Notes: generated by a model not told the origin, from the sequence alone. Counted from the stretch's first letter, positions 1 through 5,572 are shown. The stretch is 5,572 bases of DNA from a bacterium (GCA_030017825.1 JASEGW010000103.1:1-5572); one strand, 5' to 3'. Made by a program: numbers and translations.

Positions 1-10
1 CTAATTTCAA

Positions 11-48
11 TTAATGCTCAGAAATACTAATTTTTAAACTTAGATTTA
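11..48 (+). repeat. Left arm of a 38-base imperfect inverted repeat, upstream of the response regulator gene
   Basis: Bases 11-48 match the reverse complement of 5535-5572 at 33 of 38 positions without gaps. The longest exact blocks are TTAATGCTCA (10 bases) and TTAAACTTA (9 bases). Four of the five mismatches are transitions. The arm ends 20 bases before the ATG at 68. In AT-rich DNA some similarity is expected, but a GC-containing 10-base block plus a collinear 9-base block is hard to put down to chance. It could be a dispersed intergenic repeat or a shared upstream regulatory sequence. No transposase is present that would make it a transposon end. Confidence 0.6.
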
Positions 49-67
49 CGCTGAGTGGTTACATTTT

Positions 68-439
68 ATGAAAAATACTATTTTAGTGGCAGATGATGAA
101 TCACATATTTTAAGAGTTCTAAAGTTTAATTTAGAAAAAGAAGGCTATAATGTTTTTTTAGCTATAGATGGCAAAAAAGCTTTAGAAATGGCCTTTACAG
201 AAATCCCTAATTTAATTATTTTAGATATTACGATGCCTAAACATTCAGGATACGAAGTTTGCTCTATCTTAAAAAATGACCCTCGGACTAAGCTTATTCC
301 TATTATTCTGCTTACGGCTAAAGCAGATGATATAGATGGAAAAAAAGGATTTATGATAGGAGCAAATTCCTATGAAACCAAACCTTTTAGCCCTAAAGCG
401 CTACTTCAAAAAGTAAAGAATCTTTTAGAGAAGAATTAA
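68..439 (+). CDS. Stand-alone receiver-domain response regulator (CheY-like)
   Basis: This 123-residue protein is a single receiver domain with no output domain, the usual length for CheY/Spo0F-type regulators. The phosphorylation site is intact: acidic pair D9-D10, phospho-acceptor D53 in the LILDITMP motif, switch residue T83 and invariant K105 in the TKPF motif. The aromatic switch position is Y102. The common GADDY signature reads GANSY, a mild deviation outside the catalytic set. A sensor kinase should phosphorylate D53, but none is encoded here. Signal output must be through protein contact, and the most obvious partners are the FapA-type protein 37 bases downstream and the HD-GYP protein after it. 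That partnership is inferred only from position. The ATG at 68 gives the canonical receiver N-terminus (KNTILVADDE). Its ribosome binding site is weak (GAGTGG at 53-58, 9 bases before the ATG). Similarity to the PilH/CheY/PleD receiver group is general, so no gene symbol is given. Confidence 0.93.
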   Translation: MKNTILVADDESHILRVLKFNLEKEGYNVFLAIDGKKALEMAFTEIPNLIILDITMPKHSGYEVCSILKNDPRTKLIPIILLTAKADDIDGKKGFMIGANSYETKPFSPKALLQKVKNLLEKN

Positions 440-444
440 TAAAG

Positions 445-456
445 TTAACTAGTTAA
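445..456. other. Perfect 12-base palindrome TTAACTAGTTAA in the regulator-fapA gap
   Basis: TTAACT at 445-450 is followed directly by its reverse complement AGTTAA at 451-456. The symmetry stops at 444/457. The palindrome lies just 5' of the Shine-Dalgarno of the next gene. A zero-loop palindrome does not make a good RNA hairpin, so if it works at all a DNA-binding dimer site is more likely. It may equally be chance in AT-rich sequence. Confidence 0.3.
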
Positions 457-457
457 T

Positions 458-467
458 AAAGGAGATT
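458..467 (+). promoter_or_regulatory. Ribosome binding site of the double FapA gene
   Basis: AAAGGAGAT starts at 458, with the GGAG core at 461-464, 12 bases before the ATG at 477. It is the clearest Shine-Dalgarno in the window and fixes the start of the long gene. The spacing is slightly long. Confidence 0.7.
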
Positions 468-476
468 ATTTAATTA

Positions 477-3400
477 ATGGAAGATAAAGCTCGTTTAGAT
501 GCTTTAGAAGAAATGGAAGAAAAATTACGTCTTATGGAAGAAGGCATTGCTGATAATGAAATTTCCACTTTAGATGCTATGGAAAAACAATTAAAACATT
601 TAGAATCCTCTTTAGAAAAAATACGAGCAGATTATGATCCAAGTTTAGACGGTAAAATAAAATTAGAATTTGCAGGAAATAAGACAGAAGCTTACATTAC
701 TATTACTCCTCCTAAGATTGGAGGAAAAAGAGTCACTTTTGATGATGTTTGGGAATTATTAAATCAAGAAGATATTAAAAGAATTGACGAACAAGCAATT
801 AGAAAATCTTTAAAATATCATGCTTTTCATGAAAAAATCTTAATCGCTAAAGGAGCACCTTCAGAACATACAGGAAAAGAAGCTTACTTTGCTTATCAAT
901 ATGGAAAGGAAGTAGTAGCTGAAGATAAATTAGAAAAAACCACTATTTTTGAGGAAGTGCAATCTGGGCAACTTGTTTTTTATAAAGTCCCTCCTACTTA
1001 TGGTAAAGGAGGAGTATCGGTAACAGGCAAAGAAATTCCACCTCATCCTGGTAATGATATTAAAATTACTGCTGGATGTAATATATTTATTTCTGAAGAT
1101 GGAACAAGAGGATATGCTTTAACTCGAGGTTATGTTTCCTGGGAAAATGATGTAGTTTCCATTGAAAAAGTAAAAGAAATTGAAGGAAATGCTGATTTTA
1201 TGATAGGAGATATAAATTTTAAAGGAAAGGTTCATGTTCATGGCTCAGTATCAGATGATATAACTATTAACGCTACTGGAAATATAAGAGTAGATGGAAA
1301 AGTAGAAGATGCTAGTCTAGGCTCCGAGGGAAATATTTATGTAACGCAAGGTATCTCTGGCACTTCTACTAGAAAAGAGATTAGAGCTAAAGGAAACATA
1401 TTTGCAGAAAGTATGGAAATGTTAACTGTGACAGCTGGAGGAAATGTAATTGTTAATAAAAACATAATAAATTGCAATATTACTGCTAATAAAGTGATTA
1501 TTACCGAAAGTGGCTCTCGTATAGAAAGAGGAAAAATTTTAGCTCGGGAAGTAGATGCTCCTAACATTGGCTCTAAAGAAAAACTCGTAGCCGTTTTAAA
1601 CATTCAAGGCAAAGTTTCTGTAAGTGAAAAAATTTATCCTACCACAAAATTAACTATTGAAAATATTGATTATCCTCTCTCTAAGGAAGAAGAAATCATA
1701 ACTTTTATTACCAAAGAAGGTAAGATAGAAAAAATAGAATATGAGCAAATTCCTCCTGTGGAAGAACCTCTCCATTATGAAATGCCTAAAAATATCGATA
1801 CCTCTACCATTATCCCCTTTGTAGTCTTAAAAGTATCATCACTAGCAGAGGCTAAAGAAAAAGGAGCATTCTTTTTAGGCTTTAGTAGAGATAACATAAA
1901 AATACAAGAAATTTCCCAAGGCATTAATGAAGAAGGTAACCCTATATATAATTTAAGAGTTTTTTCTAAAGATATACCAGAACCATATCCTTGGGACAGC
2001 AAAGAAGAAGTTAATGTAGAACCTGTTGATGGTTATTATAGATTAATTCCAGCTAATGAAGGATTGTATCTTACTGTTTACCCTCCAGAAGGAAAAGGAA
2101 AAAGCGTTGAAGAGGAAAAAATATTAACAGAAATAAAAGAAAAAGAATATGAAGAAGTAAATTTTCAACTATTAAGTGAAACTGTAAAAAGAGCTACTGG
2201 TGCTCCAATCATTATAGCTTCAAAACAACATAGTGATATTGATGGCCAAGTAATTGTAAATGTTTCTGAAGGTTTCACTAAAGCTTCTATAACCATGATT
2301 CCCCATCAAAAAGGAGGAGATGCTGTTAAATTTGATGATGTTATAAAATCCTTAAAAAAACAAGGAGTTACCGATTTTATAAAGACAGATGTTATTAAAG
2401 AAGCTCTTCGAGATAACAAGTTCAACGAACCTATAGTAGTAGCCGAAGAACTTCCTCCGGAATCTGGACCTGATGCTAAAATTGAAATTACAATCAGAAC
2501 TGATACTTCTCAAGTAGAACTATCTGAAGATGATCATGGTCGGGTTGATTTTAAGGAAAAAAGTAGTATTGAAAATGTTACCAAAGGACAACTTTTAGCT
2601 ATACTGGTACCTATTGAAAGTCCAGGTACTCCTGGAAAAAAAATTAATGGAGAAGTAATTCCTCCTCCGCCACCTCAAGAGACAAAATTACCTGCAGGAA
2701 AAAACACCAAAATATCTGAAGATGGAAAAGAACTATATGCAACCATTGATGGTCAAGCTACTTACATTGCTAATAAAATAAATATAGAGCCTATCTTTGA
2801 GGTAAAAGGTAATGTAAATATGGCTACCGGAAATATTGATTTCTTGGGAACGGTAATTATTAAGGGTAGCGTCTTAGATGGATTCAAAGTAAAGGCTGAA
2901 GGAGATATTCAAGTAAGTGAATCTGTAGAAGCGGCTACTCTCTCCGCTGGAGCCAATATTAATATCAACGGAGGAGTTTTAGGAAAAAACAAAGCTAGCT
3001 TATTTGCAGAAGGAGACATCACTGCCAAATTTGTAGAAAATGCTCATCTTACATCAAAAGGAAGTATAATTGTGAGTGAATTTATCCTACATAGTTTTTT
3101 AGATGCAGGCAAAGCTATAACTGTAACTGAAGGAAACAAAGGATTTTTAATTGGAGGAAAAGCTAGAGCATCAGAAGAAATTAATGCTCAAGAAATTGGA
3201 TGTTCTATTTCCACTAAAACTACTGTTGAAGTTGGAATAAGTCCTCGAGTAAGAGAACAATTAAAGCAATTAGAAGATATATATCAAAAAGATAACAAAA
3301 AATTTGAACGGATAAAATTAGATATTATTACTTTAAAAAATTGGCAAAAAGAAAAAGGAAACTTGTCTCAAGAAAAAGAGCAGCTTTTAGTAAAACTTAT

Positions 3401-3641
3401 CAAACTGCAAAACTTACTTACCATGAAGTTACGTTCCTATGCAGAAAGAAAAGAAATATTAGAAACTCAAATTGCTCGCTCTGATAAAGGCACCATTAAT
3501 GTTATAAAATCTGTATACCCCGGTACTATTATTGCCATTAGAGCTGCCACCAAAACAATAAAAGAAGTAATAAAATCTACTACCTTCTTTTTTGAAAATA
3601 ACGAAATTAATACTAAAGATCGCAGTGAAATCCAGGAATAG
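477..3641 (+). CDS. Double FapA-family (DUF342) protein: two FapA modules with a Jag_N-like domain between them
   Basis: This 1054-residue protein is about twice the length of ordinary FapA/DUF342 proteins. Visible order: charged coiled coil (about 1-52); FapA N-domain (57-142); FapA right-handed beta-helix core (about 165-378) with the PPTYGKGGVSVTGKEIPP entry motif and repeated GNI/GNV turns; a C-terminal beta unit (379-425, IYPTTKLTI); a proline-rich linker (425-442); a Jag_N-like domain (446-497); an N-domain-like unit (517-582); a second N-domain (587-675); a second beta-helix (about 702-920, SPGTPGKKINGEVIPP entry motif and GFLIGGKARA near its end); a long coiled coil (921-1004); and a final beta unit (1005-1043, VYPGTIIAI). 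No signal peptide or membrane span is visible, so it should be cytoplasmic. FapA was named for polar flagellum assembly in Vibrio, and related proteins occur widely as scaffold-like beta-helix proteins of unknown mechanism. The flagellar role is not shown here. The start is set by the strong Shine-Dalgarno. The gene is probably in an operon with the upstream receiver. The double architecture could be a genuine gene fusion of two paralogues. The frame is uninterrupted and codon use looks uniform throughout. Confidence 0.88.
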   Translation: MEDKARLDALEEMEEKLRLMEEGIADNEISTLDAMEKQLKHLESSLEKIRADYDPSLDGKIKLEFAGNKTEAYITITPPKIGGKRVTFDDVWELLNQEDIKRIDEQAIRKSLKYHAFHEKILIAKGAPSEHTGKEAYFAYQYGKEVVAEDKLEKTTIFEEVQSGQLVFYKVPPTYGKGGVSVTGKEIPPHPGNDIKITAGCNIFISEDGTRGYALTRGYVSWENDVVSIEKVKEIEGNADFMIGDINFKGKVHVHGSVSDDITINATGNIRVDGKVEDASLGSEGNIYVTQGISGTSTRKEIRAKGNIFAESMEMLTVTAGGNVIVNKNIINCNITANKVIITESGSRIERGKILAREVDAPNIGSKEKLVAVLNIQGKVSVSEKIYPTTKLTIENIDYPLSKEEEIITFITKEGKIEKIEYEQIPPVEEPLHYEMPKNIDTSTIIPFVVLKVSSLAEAKEKGAFFLGFSRDNIKIQEISQGINEEGNPIYNLRVFSKDIPEPYPWDSKEEVNVEPVDGYYRLIPANEGLYLTVYPPEGKGKSVEEEKILTEIKEKEYEEVNFQLLSETVKRATGAPIIIASKQHSDIDGQVIVNVSEGFTKASITMIPHQKGGDAVKFDDVIKSLKKQGVTDFIKTDVIKEALRDNKFNEPIVVAEELPPESGPDAKIEITIRTDTSQVELSEDDHGRVDFKEKSSIENVTKGQLLAILVPIESPGTPGKKINGEVIPPPPPQETKLPAGKNTKISEDGKELYATIDGQATYIANKINIEPIFEVKGNVNMATGNIDFLGTVIIKGSVLDGFKVKAEGDIQVSESVEAATLSAGANININGGVLGKNKASLFAEGDITAKFVENAHLTSKGSIIVSEFILHSFLDAGKAITVTEGNKGFLIGGKARASEEINAQEIGCSISTKTTVEVGISPRVREQLKQLEDIYQKDNKKFERIKLDIITLKNWQKEKGNLSQEKEQLLVKLIKLQNLLTMKLRSYAERKEILETQIARSDKGTINVIKSVYPGTIIAIRAATKTIKEVIKSTTFFFENNEINTKDRSEIQE

Positions 3642-3659
3642 CTTATTAGGTGTTTTTAA

Positions 3660-3690
3660 AAATACTAACTTTTACTTTAAATATTTCTGA
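3660..3690 (+). repeat. Possible partial copy of the window-end repeat in the fapA-HD-GYP gap
   Basis: Bases 3660-3674 (AAATACTAACTTTTA) match bases 22-36 of the left repeat arm at 14 of 15 positions. Looser similarity continues to about 3690, where both sequences reach a CTGA after different gaps. The orientation is the same as the left arm. The sequence is almost pure A/T, so chance is a serious alternative. Confidence 0.25.
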
Positions 3691-3693
3691 TAA

Positions 3694-3712
3694 TTGGCAA
3701 AGCGTTTTGCAA
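3694..3712 (+). other. Small hairpin downstream of the double FapA gene
   Basis: TTGGCAAA (3694-3701) pairs with TTTGCAA (3706-3712) with one bulged G and a GCGT loop, giving a 7-base-pair stem. It starts 53 bases after the FapA stop codon. It is followed by TAAGTTGAAAA rather than a T-run, so it is not a convincing intrinsic terminator. It could be a 3'-end stabilising hairpin or an operator for the next gene. The rest of the 163-base gap is AT-rich with no recognisable gene. Confidence 0.35.
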
Positions 3713-3804
3713 TAAGTTGAAAAATTTTGTAATTTTAATTCTATCAAGAAATAGAAAAATTTTTATTCGCTTACGTCCAAAAGAACAAAGTCCCACTATA
3801 AACT

Positions 3805-5088
3805 ATGAATATAAGAAAATTAAAGAAAGTAATTTTTGATAGAAAAAAATGTGAAAGCATAACAAAAGATTTTTCTACACTTATGGCTATTCCTCATCAG
3901 AAACATCCTACCTTAAAAAGATTAGTCAACAATTTGGTTTCTGAGCTTTCTAAAAAAGAAAAAGAGCTTGAAAATTTATCTTCTGAGGTAAGCAATATAT
4001 ATGAAGAGATAGTCTTGCTTTACCGGGTAAGTGAAGATATTATTTCATTAGTTAATTTAAATGAAATCCTATATACCATAATTTCTTACGCCTTATCCCA
4101 AGTAAATGCATCTCAAGGCATTATTATTCTGAGCAATAAAGAAAAAAACGAATTTGAGATTAAAGCTAGCCTGGGATTTGAAAATTTAGTTGTAAAAGGG
4201 AAAAAAATCAACTATGAAGACACTGTTTTTAAGAGAGTTATTGCTAGTGGAAAAACATATATAGAAAATAATCTAGAGCATAACTCATCTGTTATTAGAG
4301 ATTTTTCTTTTAAAAACATTTTAGTATCGCCTCTTCGAACTAAAACTATAAATATTGGATATCTTTGTCTTTTTAACAAGCCTATTGACTATGATTCTTT
4401 AGACTCGAAAATAATTACTATCTTAACCAATCAAACATCTATCTCTATAGAAAAAGCTTTTCTATATGCTGATCTCCAACATCTTTTTTTAGAATCAGTA
4501 GAAGCTCTTTCTTCAGCTATTGATGCTAAAGATCATTACACTCATGGACACTCTTACAGAGTAGCTCAATTTGCTTTATTACTTGCAAATAAAATTGGAC
4601 TTCCTTTGGAAAAAAAGAAGTCTATTCATTTAGCAGGTCTTTTACATGATATAGGGAAAATCAAAACTCCTATGGAGATACTTCACAAACCAGATGTTCT
4701 AACTAAGGATGAGTTTGTAGAGATCAAAAAACATCCTCAGGTTTCCACTGATATCATAAAACATATTAAAAAATTAGAAACTGCTCTTCCAGGAGTTCTT
4801 TATCATCATGAACATTATTCTGGAGAAGGATACCCGAGTAAGCTAAAAGGAGAAAATATCCCCTTAGAGGCAAGAATTCTTTGCATTGTAGATTCTTTTG
4901 ATGCTATGATTTCTGAACGTTCTTATAGAAGCAAGATGACTGTCAAACAAGCTTTACAAGAACTATACAATTATTCAGGAACTCAATTTGATCCAAAATT
5001 AGTTGAGGTTTTTTCTTCTCTATCTAAAGCTATAAATAAAATGCTTAAAAACCATAAAATTAAAAATACTTCAAAGAAAATAAGCTAA
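3805..5088 (+). CDS. GAF and HD-GYP domain protein, probable cyclic-di-GMP phosphodiesterase
   Basis: This 427-residue protein has a basic N-terminus, a probable coiled coil (about 44-72), a GAF domain (about 76-218) and an HD-GYP domain (about 222-405). HD-GYP enzymes hydrolyse cyclic-di-GMP to pGpG and/or GMP at a two- or three-metal site. The key residues are present: the YTHGHS segment with H249, HDIGKI at 281-286, H310 in KKHP, H334-H335-E336, the GYP triad at 342-344, D363 in DSFDAM, and the RSYR motif at 372-375. An active enzyme is therefore expected. One variation is S339, where the HHExxDGxGYP consensus usually has D. The GAF domain should sense a small ligand or mediate dimerisation; its ligand cannot be read from sequence. 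There is no signal peptide or membrane span, so it is cytoplasmic. The ATG at 3805 is the first possible start, because an in-frame TAA lies at 3799-3801. No clear Shine-Dalgarno precedes it. An ATG at 3883 is an alternative that would lose 26 residues and no domain. The 163-base upstream gap leaves co-transcription with fapA open. Confidence 0.93.
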   Translation: MNIRKLKKVIFDRKKCESITKDFSTLMAIPHQKHPTLKRLVNNLVSELSKKEKELENLSSEVSNIYEEIVLLYRVSEDIISLVNLNEILYTIISYALSQVNASQGIIILSNKEKNEFEIKASLGFENLVVKGKKINYEDTVFKRVIASGKTYIENNLEHNSSVIRDFSFKNILVSPLRTKTINIGYLCLFNKPIDYDSLDSKIITILTNQTSISIEKAFLYADLQHLFLESVEALSSAIDAKDHYTHGHSYRVAQFALLLANKIGLPLEKKKSIHLAGLLHDIGKIKTPMEILHKPDVLTKDEFVEIKKHPQVSTDIIKHIKKLETALPGVLYHHEHYSGEGYPSKLKGENIPLEARILCIVDSFDAMISERSYRSKMTVKQALQELYNYSGTQFDPKLVEVFSSLSKAINKMLKNHKIKNTSKKIS

Positions 5089-5408
5089 ATCTTTCTTTTA
5101 CATTTTAGGCAATTTAAACTCCCTGGTGGATTTAATGCTTCACAATTTGGGCACACCACTGAAACACCCACGCTTTCATGGCAAAATGGACAATTAATAT
5201 TTCCTAACTTTTTCTTACCACAATGCATGCAATTTATCAATCTTCCTTTAGGTCGAAAAATTAAATATAAGGGAAAGAAAAGAATTGTAAACAATGCTCC
5301 AGCTGACCAAAATATAACGTTAATGCCTCGTTTTTTCCCATCAAAATAAATCCATATTGCTATTGCTATATTTATTAGACTTAACCAAAATCTCAATGAC
5401 TCCACCAA
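5085..5408 (-). CDS. Small membrane-anchored double zinc ribbon protein
   Basis: This 107-residue protein has two hydrophobic segments, about 5-22 and 30-51, separated by a short DGKKRG turn. They are followed by a cytoplasmic or exposed tail with eight cysteines in four CxxC pairs: C60/C63, C73/C76, C86/C89 and C100/C103. These form two consecutive zinc ribbons of the rubredoxin-knuckle type (CxHCG, CPFC, CPNC, CLKC). Such proteins are common in bacteria and mostly uncharacterised; zinc binding is a safe prediction, a specific role is not. The start is uncertain. The frame opens after a TAA at 5415-5417, and candidates are TTG at 5408, GTG at 5405 and TTG at 5396; no ATG is available before residue 61. 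GGTGGAG at 5407-5401 resembles a Shine-Dalgarno but lies too close to the TTG at 5396 for a normal site. The gene converges on the HD-GYP gene with a 4-base overlap of the two stop codons. Its relation to the signalling genes is unknown. Confidence 0.8.
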   Translation of the reverse strand: MVESLRFWLSLINIAIAIWIYFDGKKRGINVIFWSAGALFTILFFPLYLIFRPKGRLINCMHCGKKKLGNINCPFCHESVGVSVVCPNCEALNPPGSLNCLKCKRKI

Positions 5409-5438
5409 ATTAAATTAATTCTATAGAAGGTATGTTTC

Positions 5439-5454
5439 TTTAAGCGGACTTAAA
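5439..5454 (-). other. Perfect 6-base-pair hairpin in the leader of the zinc ribbon gene
   Basis: TTTAAG (5439-5444) and CTTAAA (5449-5454) are perfect inverted repeats around the loop CGGA, read as TCCG on the - strand. The hairpin lies 31 bases upstream of the earliest start candidate for the zinc ribbon gene. It is mostly A-T pairs and so weak as RNA. A DNA operator is an alternative. Confidence 0.35.
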
Positions 5455-5459
5455 ACATG

Positions 5460-5480
5460 AGGATCTTACTAAGACCTTTT
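5460..5480 (+). terminator. Weak terminator-like hairpin (+ strand) beyond the convergent gene pair
   Basis: AGG-A-TCTT (5460-5467) pairs with AAGACCT (5471-5477) around an ACT loop, with one bulged A, and is followed by TTT (5478-5480). On the + strand this resembles a weak intrinsic terminator that could end read-through from the HD-GYP gene, since no terminator fits between the overlapping convergent genes. On the - strand the same bases would form a hairpin in the leader of the zinc ribbon gene. The short T-run keeps confidence low. Confidence 0.25.
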
Positions 5481-5491
5481 AATTAATAGAA

Positions 5492-5521
5492 AGTATAAGT
5501 AGACTTTAAATTTCTTATTAA
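5492..5521 (-). promoter_or_regulatory. Possible sigma-70 type promoter for the zinc ribbon gene
   Basis: On the - strand, TTAATA (5521-5516) and TATACT (5497-5492) are separated by 18 bases and match the -35 and -10 consensus at 4 and 5 of 6 positions. This would give a leader of roughly 75-80 bases that includes both small hairpins. In AT-rich DNA such matches arise often by chance. Confidence 0.25.
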
Positions 5522-5534
5522 TCTGAGTTCGATT

Positions 5535-5572
5535 TAAATATAAGTTTAAGGATTAATATTTTTGAGCATTAA
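5535..5572 (-). repeat. Right arm of the 38-base inverted repeat, ending at the window edge
   Basis: Read on the - strand from 5572 to 5535, this matches 11-48 at 33 of 38 positions. The match starts at the very last base, so the repeat may continue outside the window. Relative to the - strand zinc ribbon gene it lies upstream, in the same relative orientation as the left arm has to the response regulator gene, but about 126 bases from the start instead of 20. Confidence 0.6.

Noticed and set aside
1337..1603. Open frame of 88 codons on the - strand inside the FapA gene
   Set aside because: It lies wholly within a well-supported coding region, has no recognisable domain, and its hydrophobic look is what antisense reading of an alternating beta-helix gives.
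1782..1784. Internal ATG at the junction of the two FapA modules as a possible separate gene start
   Set aside because: No Shine-Dalgarno lies at a suitable distance, and the frame runs through without interruption, so a single fused protein is the simpler reading.
1775..2002. Open frame of 75 codons on the - strand inside the FapA gene
   Set aside because: It is antisense to the Jag_N-like region, has no motif, and no ribosome binding site supports it.
3694..3712. Hairpin after FapA as a rho-independent terminator
   Set aside because: The stem is short, bulged and not followed by a T-run, so it is listed only as a hairpin.
3717..3747. TTGAAA followed by TATCAA as a promoter for the HD-GYP gene
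   Set aside because: The spacer would be 19 bases and the -10 match is poor; in such AT-rich sequence this is not distinguishable from chance.
5457..5486. Nine-codon open frame on the + strand starting with ATG
   Set aside because: It is too short, has no ribosome binding site, and overlaps the hairpin at 5460-5477.
11..5572. Window-bracketing inverted repeats as the ends of a transposon
   Set aside because: No transposase, integrase or target-site duplication is visible, and all genes are ordinary chromosomal signalling types.

Overview
This is an AT-rich bacterial window (G+C roughly one third by eye) that is densely coded. It carries three genes on the + strand and one convergent gene on the - strand. 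The families present are a CheY-like receiver, FapA/DUF342, GAF plus HD-GYP, and a small membrane-anchored double zinc ribbon. They point to a free-living bacterium with two-component and cyclic-di-GMP signalling. The families are too widespread to name a phylum from this window. Nothing here is phage, insertion sequence, CRISPR, tRNA or rRNA.

Layout: bases 1-67 are a short leader containing one arm of a 38-base inverted repeat. Bases 68-439 encode a stand-alone receiver-domain response regulator. After 37 bases, with a good Shine-Dalgarno, comes a 1054-residue protein (477-3641) that is two FapA-type proteins in one chain. The first is a FapA lacking the usual coiled-coil hairpin. The second is a complete FapA preceded by a Jag_N-like domain and an extra N-domain-like unit. 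A 163-base gap (3642-3804) holds a small hairpin and a weak partial match to the repeat. Bases 3805-5088 encode a GAF/HD-GYP protein with the residues expected of a cyclic-di-GMP phosphodiesterase. Its stop codon overlaps that of the convergent gene at 5085-5408, a membrane-anchored double zinc ribbon protein. The last 164 bases hold two small hairpins, a possible promoter for the - strand gene and the second arm of the inverted repeat, which runs to the last base of the window.

How they may work together (inference): the receiver and the double FapA protein look co-transcribed, and the HD-GYP protein is next on the same strand. This suggests a module in which a phosphorylated receiver and cyclic-di-GMP turnover act on a FapA-type cytoplasmic scaffold, plausibly for motility or cell-surface organelle assembly. 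No flagellar or pilus structural gene is visible to confirm the target.

The observations most worth following up are the FapA-FapA fusion with its missing coiled coil in the first copy, and the 33/38 inverted repeat that brackets the window. Both arms of that repeat lie upstream of a gene in the same relative orientation.
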